Below, in pieces: positions 57,971 to 64,000 of a DNA stretch of 64,000 nucleotides. Origin of the DNA: Rhytidiadelphus loreus (Eukaryota > Streptophyta > Bryopsida > Hypnales > Hylocomiaceae); assembly GCA_947034895.1 (NCBI GenBank), contig OX344765.1, positions 34,539,001 through 34,603,000 of the forward strand, read 5' to 3'. The translations under genes were made by a program, and so were the position numbers. A model generated the notes under the pieces. It saw only the letters and a program-made list of their open reading frames with translations, was not told where the DNA came from and searched no databases. The first letter of the stretch is position 1, and each line of letters starts with the position of its first letter.

Positions 57971-59981
57971 AATTTGAGAATCCATGAGAGCCTACTATTG
58001 GTTTTTGTTACACCAAGAGATTGTACTTTGAATATGCATAATTTATCCCCAAAGGTCCTCAGAATTTTCTCGGGAGATTCTTAAGGCTTTAGGCAGGTAT
58101 CTATAATCTCAATTTTTGGCAAGATTTTTTTGAAGATAGAAAAATTGATTAGTTTTCTAGGAATAAATAATTTTTTTTTCAAGTGGTGCCCAAGAGCAAA
58201 AGTTATGCCCAAAATAAGCAAAGACGGGCAACAAAGATTTGATTCATTCCAATTGAATAAGTAATTTGAAAATTTTGAAGCTTCTTGTTTTGTGGGCAAT
58301 CTTAGCAAGTTCTTGAGAAAATAAGGAATTGGATTTGACAATTATGAACTCAATTTAAATAATTTTTCAAAAAATGAAGTTGCACATGGTTTAGTTCACT
58401 TTCTAGAACAATTTCACCATTAGAATTAGCGTGTTTCAATTCCATCTTAGAGCTTTCAACAATTTAGTTTTTCCTTCTAACTTGCACTGTCTTGCTTGAA
58501 CCTAACAATTTTTTAAAGAACAAAATTTTCAGGTGTGTGTGTGAATTTTTTTTTTCCAAAACTTTCAACTTAATTGTTCAACACAAAAAGTTAATTTAAA
58601 TTAAAAATCAATAGTACAAAAATTTTAAGTTAAGGGAATTCAAGCCTTGTAATAGGAGAAAAAAAACTTGTTTTTTTCTCTTTGATTTCTTAAGTACTTT
58701 TGTGTTTAGAAGACCAAAACTACTTCAAAATACTAGTCTCCAAAGCAAGGCTAAAATCTTCTTTTATATTTATTTTTTAACAAATCCAAATGTAAGATAT
58801 TTTAATTAGTCAACTTGTTAGAATACATCCTCTTGAAAATTCTGAATACAAAACCTTGCCAATTGCAAGATCATGATGCTTGAATTTTAGAAGGCATTAG
58901 AAGATATTTGGGCCTCAAAGAGACTTCTAGAATGGCCTTGAGTGGGGATCTTAATTGGATTTAAATTCATACTTATCAAGGAAGGAATTATATTTTTTTC
59001 CTATTTCCACCCATTTTGACATTATGATGTTTACAAAATTGCGTGTCTTCTATTGAACATTGGGACATTAGGTACTTCATGTCATTCAAAAAATAAGTTC
59101 ATTGAGGGAACACTTTCTATGGAGAAGGACAAATTTGGTGCTACTAAATACAAATGGCTCATGATGTTTCCACAATGAAATGCTTCTTATTGGACAATGA
59201 GACATTAAGTACCTCTTGTCATTTGAATCTTTAGTACAATGAATTAACTATTTATTTAAAAAATATTATGGGTACTTGATGCTCATAATGTTTGCACAAT
59301 GAAATGCTTCGTATTGTCCAATAAGACATTGGTACTTCTTGTCATTCAAGTTATTGGTACTATAAGTGAATTCTTGATTTTGACAAGTTCATGGGTACTT
59401 GATGAAATTTATACAAGAGATGAACACAATTATGTACATATTTGTGTACTTGGGCTATCACCTCTAGCTAGCCTTCAATGAAAGCTTTGCATGTCAATTC
59501 CTAAAGGGCTCTTTGAGGGTTCAAATTTTTTCTAATGAAGTATTCTCAACTCTTCCCAAATGATTAAATTTAATCTTTCAAACTTTTAATCCAAAAATGT
59601 GTAGATCCTTTAACTTGTAACTCTCCGTAATATATTGAAGAAATTTGTTGGGAATACATATAAAAAATTTCAACAAAACATATTTCATATTCATTCTTGA
59701 AATGTATAGTAAGTAGAAAGAAGTAGATAATGATTTAAAACACTAAATTGTTACAAATTTAGTTATAGAATTGAAAAATGTCAATCCCAATGGATTTATT
59801 GTTGTAGCAAAAATCTACATCCTATGATTTTATTATCTTCCATAAGTATTCAAAATAGAGTTAAATAAAAGACTTCAAACTCAAGTTTATTTGAGGAGAG
59901 ATTCCATAATTATCTCCAAACTAAAACTCCTCATAACGTTCATCTCATTAATAAATAAAATATAATGATTTAAAGCTCTCC

Positions 59982-60020
<39 letters not shown>

Positions 60021-60540
60021 GAGAGAAAACCAATTTTAAAATTTTAATTGTTAAATAATGATTTATTTTGAATTGCTTGAGTTGTTTGGGCTCCAAAAGA
60101 AACTATATATTATACCAAAACTTCTAAACCATCTAGTCAAAAGCTATGAAAATTGTCACACCTTCAAGCTACTCGATCACATGTTGTGTAAAAATTTCAA
60201 AGCAAAAAAAGATGAAAATTTCAATAATGGATGACCAAAAACATTATCAATGTTGCCAAAAAAATGCTACCATGTCGATTATATCTTGTGATCAATATGG
60301 TCAAAGTTTTTGAAATTTCTTCTAAACATTCTCATATTGGTCTAGTGCAAGATCCTAAGGTTGGATATGCGGAAGAAACAAATGTTAAAATATTTGTTGC
60401 TTGCATTGAAAATGATAATTTTGAGTGTTTTTTGACGAAAAAATGCCCTCAAGACTTTAGGAATTATTCATATGGTGTCCAAATTATACATGCCAAAGTG
60501 CGTTGGAATCCTCTTTCAATTACCATTCAATAAGACCTAC
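57971..60540. mobile_element. Degraded TTAA-family mosaic with repeats
   Basis: The segment from about 58083 parallels 26948 onward (TATCTATAATCTCAATTTTT, GATAGAAAAATTGATTAG). The matching far end appears at about 60280-60460 (ATATCTTGTGATCAATATGG). Inserted between are three imperfect units of about 130 bp at 59020-59370 (CAATGAAATGCTTC, GACATTAAGTACCTCTTGTC), a fragment of the 55464 subtype at about 59640-60240, and an (AT)n tract. Boundaries are approximate. Confidence 0.5.
59985..60020. repeat. (AT)n microsatellite, short
   Basis: About 15 AT repeats with one interruption (ATACATATA). Confidence 0.9.
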
Positions 60541-61551
60541 AATAGTAAAAATAATTTACGTTTCATGTTATAATTTATGTTTCATACCTTACAAGTTTCA
60601 GTGATAAGTGATGCCATTCTCCCAAATAATTGAAGTATGTCACATGTTGTCCTCTCAAGGCTCTCAAGCTGCAGACATTGTTTCAGGGGGTTGTTGCCCT
60701 GAAAATTGTCCTTAACTTGCACAGTTTCATGTTTGTATTTTGCAGTAACTTATTGATCAGACTCTTGATCTTCTAAAAACTAGCGAGCTTGGGCATCTGC
60801 ATCACTCTTAAAAAATGAGCATTGTATCCATCATAATGCACTAAAAATTGGTCATGAATAGCCACAACTGAACAAAGAATAGATTTCCCAGCAAGAATAT
60901 TTCCTAGCAAAAAAGAATCCATTGTGGGTTGAATTATGATAGTGGTGTACATTTCAGAACTTGAATGTACACCTCCATTACAATTTTGCCCACGCTGGGT
61001 TTGCTCCCATTCTGTCCGTAATGGGGTAGTTTACCCTATAGCAATCTGAGTTTGAAATTGCATAAGAAATTTAGATACAGGTGAAATATGATTTCAACAG
61101 ACTTGATTCTTGTACCCAAAGATGTAAGTTCCACAATAATCACTCCTATTATCCATTCAAGTTGCTATTCATCCATTCACATCCATATGCAAATGAAGCA
61201 AGCAAATTTGTGTCCCACTAGTGACTAACTTAGTTCAAAGCCAACCTAAGGAATTGAGAAAAAAAAAACAATTACGTAAAACTCAATTAATATCTCAAAC
61301 ATCAAGGATGTGACCCGCTAGGCCAATTGTCAAAGCAACACCAGCTAAGATGTGGTTCATTAGGATCTGAAGACTGGAAAGTATTTTCAGAGAAAGTTCT
61401 GAAAATGTGAGTCATGTTTGTTGTTTTTGCAGAGAAAGGGGTTTTATCCATGGCTTCATATTAAACTTCCAATTCATTGAGAAGGGAGTTGTGCTGGAAA
61501 GATAGAAGGTAGATCAGCCTATTACCACCCAGATTTTTTATCTTGGTAACT
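60541..61551. other. Intergenic, no gene seen
   Basis: AT-rich to mixed sequence. No family recognised on either strand. Confidence 0.35.
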
Positions 61552-61858
61552 TGGAGAAGCTATTTGTGAACACATGTATTTTTCAGAGATTGAGAAGTTG
61601 GAGAGAAGCCATTTGCAAGTAGAATGAAGACAATCTGACACGAAACGAATTTTCTGTGATTTTTCAAAGTTTGTTGGAATGGAATTGGTAAAACGTGGGT
61701 AGAAGCATGCTAAACCACACGCTGACATGTCCCCTCTTGGAGAAGCTAATTGTCAACTCACGTATTTTTTAGTGGAATGAAGACATTCAATCCGACAAGA
61801 CATGAATTTTCTGTACTTGGGTAGGCCCATGCTAAACCACACGTTGATTTGTCCCCTC
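61552..61858. repeat. Two-unit tandem duplication
   Basis: CTTGGAGAAGCTA(T/A)TTGT, TGAAGACA, GAATTTTCTGT and CATGCTAAACCACACG(C/T)TGA occur in the same order in two consecutive units, starting at about 61552 and 61737. Confidence 0.65.
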
Positions 61859-62380
61859 CAGCATTCTTGGAATTTGTTTTTGCAATTTCGATTGACGGTT
61901 ATACTCGTGCCACAATAGGGAGCTATTTTTGCGACCCCTATTTCCGTTAGTGGAACATGGAAGATAAACTGAAATTTGAAATGTAGATTTTTTGCATAAA
62001 GTTTTTTTTGAGGAAGAATAGCAATTGTGACATTTTGAAGAATTTGGTGCAAACATAAAGCTACTTTTGGTGCAAATTTGGAGCTTGCAATTGCTAAGTG
62101 GGAAGATAAAAATTTCGTACAATAGCGAATTTTTGTAAGCAAGGCAAAACATTCATGGAAAATCACATTATATTGCAAAAAAAATTGATACAGAGTCTCA
62201 TTTCCATCCCAAGGCAACACATTCATGAACAATCATATTACATTGCCAAAAAATTGTTACATATTTTCATTTTGAAAGTATAAATGCCAAATTCTACATC
62301 ACTAATAAGGGAATTGAACCCTTCTAGATTGCCCAATTGCACTGTTAGTGTCCTGTACAATACAAGACAAGACACATTAG
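61859..62380. other. Intergenic with a short duplication
   Basis: AACATTCATGGAAAATCACA (about 62148) and ACACATTCATGAACAATCAT (about 62217) mark two units of about 69 bp. The 159-codon minus frame across 62232-61753 runs through these repeats and is not protein-like. Confidence 0.35.
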
Positions 62381-62502
62381 GAAAAAAAAAAAAGAAAAAA
62401 AAAGAAAAAAAAAGAAAAAAAAAAAAAGAAAAAAAAAGAAAAAAAGAAAAAAAGAAAAAAAGAAAAAAAGAAAAAAAGAAAAATATATATATATATATAT
62501 AT
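62380..62502. repeat. A-rich (AAAAAAG)n tract followed by (AT)n
   Basis: About 15 imperfect AAAAAAG/AAAAAG units lead into about ten AT repeats. Lys-rich frames here are artefacts. Confidence 0.95.
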
Positions 62503-62787
62503 GGATACTCCCAGTGCTCTAATAGTTCAACCGCAGGAATGCAGCACGTTGCCAACTCACTATAAAACTAGTGCCAGCAGTGTCTCCAAGGGACAACGCT
62601 CTTGAATCATCATGTCAATGTTGCTGAAAGATTCACTAGCACCAGATCACCAAAGGCTTCAATCACCGTCTCACGCAACTGGATCCGCTAGGTCTTCAGT
62701 GAAGGAAAACTTGAATTGCAAGGCACGCCTAATCTCATGAATACTAAGGCAAAATTTAGATATAATGAGGATACTGCTTCTACACAA

Positions 62788-63480
62788 CTACGCATCCCAT
62801 TGCTGGCCAACTTTTACTGCACTTTTCCATGATTCGATGGCTTCCTTGTAAGGGAAATTCTCAAGCAAAAAGTACTTCTAGCCAAACATACATACAACTA
62901 GCGATAGATGCTTTCCTAACCTATTTTTCTAGTAAGATTTCAGAAACTTGAGTGTGGAAAAACACCTCTCATCCTCCACTAATCCAAGAACTAGACAACA
63001 ACCTGTTTCTGCAAGCTTAAAGTACTCTGGAATAAGCTTATTCAAATGTTGTAATTGGAAAAGTTTCCGCCATAATGCAATGACCGGATTCAAGGTGAAT
63101 GACAGACCACAAGCAGCCTTTGCATTTTCTTTCATGGTCACTTTAAAAAGCCCTTGCTGATTGTCTAGTGCAGACGCTGAAAGCATCTCAGGACAAGAAT
63201 ATGGCACCCTCCTGTCATACAAAGGTTGTGTTTTGTTTACCACTTTCAAATTGCAGAAGAACTCCTTCAATATCGCCAAGTGATGTCCGAAACTGACATC
63301 GACACCATCCTACCTCCAATATTGCGGGTAGATGATGCCAAAGGCATCCAAAAGCTCTTATTGAGGAAACCTACAGTCAAGCTCATCAATGAGATTGGAA
63401 GCAATTTCAGCACAAATGCAAACAAACGAATTAAATGCAGCACAAGCATGCACATAATATAACAAATTCAAGCTACAAAA
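62788..63480 (-). pseudogene. hAT-type transposase relic (ZNF862-like C-terminal half)
   Basis: One minus-strand frame can be read from about 63480 to the terminal TAG at 62790-62788. It shows AAFNSFVCICAEIASNLIDE, DAFGIIYPQYW, LAILKEFFCNL, LFKVTMKENAKAA, NPVIALWRKLF, LVEDERCFSTLKF (the hAT C-terminal dimerisation signature) and ENFPYKEAIESWK. It is broken by at least four in-frame stops: TAA after RFPQ, TAG after YWR, TAG after LKSY and TAG after CMFG. No frameshift is needed. The N-terminal half is missing and its place is taken by the 71-bp tandem repeats. Comparable plant proteins are transposase-derived and of unknown cellular role. Confidence 0.75.
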
Positions 63481-63514
63481 GCGGTACTAAAACAGTCTCT
63501 ACCTAAGCACTAGC

Positions 63515-63870
63515 AGAAAGAACCTCAGATTAAGCCAAAAAAATGGGAAACATAAGTATATCTCAGTCTCTGCCTAAGCACCAATAGACCGCACCTCAAA
63601 CTAAGCCAAAAAAATGGGAAACATAAGTATACCTCAGTCTTCGCCTAAACACCAATAGATCGCACCTCAAACTAAGCCAAAAAAATGGGAAACATAAGTA
63701 TATCTCAGTCTCCGCCTAAGCACCAACAGACCGTGCCTTAGACTAAGCCAAAAAAATGGGAAACATAAGTATACCTTAGTCTCCACCTAAGCAACAACAG
63801 ACTACACCTCAGACTAAGCCAAAAAAATGGGAAACATAAGCCAAACATAAGTAGCCAAACATAAGCAACC
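63515..63870. repeat. 71-bp tandem repeat, five copies
   Basis: AAGCCAAAAAAATGGGAAAC starts at 63532, 63603, 63674, 63745 and 63816, exactly 71 bp apart. Between copies lies ATAAGTATA(T/C)CTCAGTCTC, then CTAAGCACCAATAGACCGCA. Later copies diverge slightly. The array decays into shorter AGCCAAACATAA words to about 63900. Confidence 0.95.
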
Positions 63871-64000
63871 ATAAGTATGAACCTATACAGCCAAACATAA
63901 ATAGCCAATTCGCCACCCAAATGTAAGCACCCAACTCAAACCACAAGCAAGTAACAATAAACTTGCATCATAAAAAAAATGGGAAACAAAATTTTTAAAA

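Noticed and set aside
61753..62232. 159-codon minus-strand frame
   Set aside because: It spans locally duplicated AT-rich sequence and lacks recognisable domains; open length is probably chance.
62238..62565. Lys-rich or Phe-rich frames
   Set aside because: They come from the A-rich (AAAAAAG)n tract; no flanking coding signal.
63267..63455. 62-codon frame as a separate gene
   Set aside because: It is an out-of-frame reading of the hAT relic, whose true frame runs through this region with two stops.
1..64000. CRISPR arrays, rRNA or tRNA genes
   Set aside because: No regular repeat-spacer structure, and no rRNA or clear tRNA cloverleaf was recognised by eye. A tRNAscan run would be needed to exclude tRNAs fully.
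26000..64000. LTR retrotransposons
   Set aside because: No reverse transcriptase, integrase or gag-like frames and no paired long terminal repeats could be identified, although old solo LTRs cannot be excluded by eye.

Overview
The window is nuclear DNA of a land plant. It has spliced genes with short GT-AG introns, an import-type light-harvesting protein, a system II cytochrome c assembly factor, plant-type SMP/C2 and complex I ferredoxin-like proteins, and AT-rich intergenic DNA full of MITEs, microsatellites and tandem repeats. The exact lineage cannot be fixed from the sequence alone. A seedless plant (moss, lycophyte or fern) is my guess, at low confidence.

Left arm, about 0-25 kb, gene-bearing. 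A decayed Myb/SANT-like transposon-associated gene lies at 226-1030 (-). It is followed by DAD1 (2492-4177, +, five exons, ER oligosaccharyltransferase subunit) and a remarkable two-exon gene at 6153-8105 (+). That gene encodes a plastid transit peptide, a complete three-helix light-harvesting (LHC) domain and a complete CcsA (cytochrome c haem attachment) protein in one frame. Next come signal peptidase complex subunit 3 (12693-11127, -, six exons) with a possible 51-codon membrane microprotein diverging from its 5' side, a mitochondrial complex I ferredoxin-like gene (16820-15377, -, two exons), and an SMP-C2 lipid-transfer/contact-site protein of the NTMC2T5 type (20267-24897, +, eight exons including a 19-nt microexon).

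Right arm, about 25-64 kb, almost gene-free and AT-rich. It is built from nested non-autonomous DNA transposons: a prominent TTAA-flanked family of about 0.87-0.95 kb, two 288-bp CACTA-type MITEs in opposite orientation, and Stowaway-like TA elements. It also carries tandem repeats at 30.4, 31.3, 34.6, 37.9, 59.0, 61.5 and 63.5 kb, microsatellites at 34.9, 56.7, 60.0 and 62.4 kb, and a hAT transposase relic at 62788-63480 (-). One unrecognised ORF (32633-32136, -), a GC-rich island at 34.18-34.51 kb, a possible 5' leader ending in ATG at 37385, and a less AT-rich block at 43.2-44.9 kb with exon-like pieces are the only hints of genes there.

The main discovery candidate is the LHC-CcsA fusion. 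CcsA is normally plastid-encoded in land plants. Here a nuclear copy is carried on an LHC protein that still has its stromal targeting information, its DPLG (cpSRP43-type) motif and a three-helix topology that would place the CcsA N-terminus in the thylakoid lumen, where hydropathy and charge suggest it belongs.
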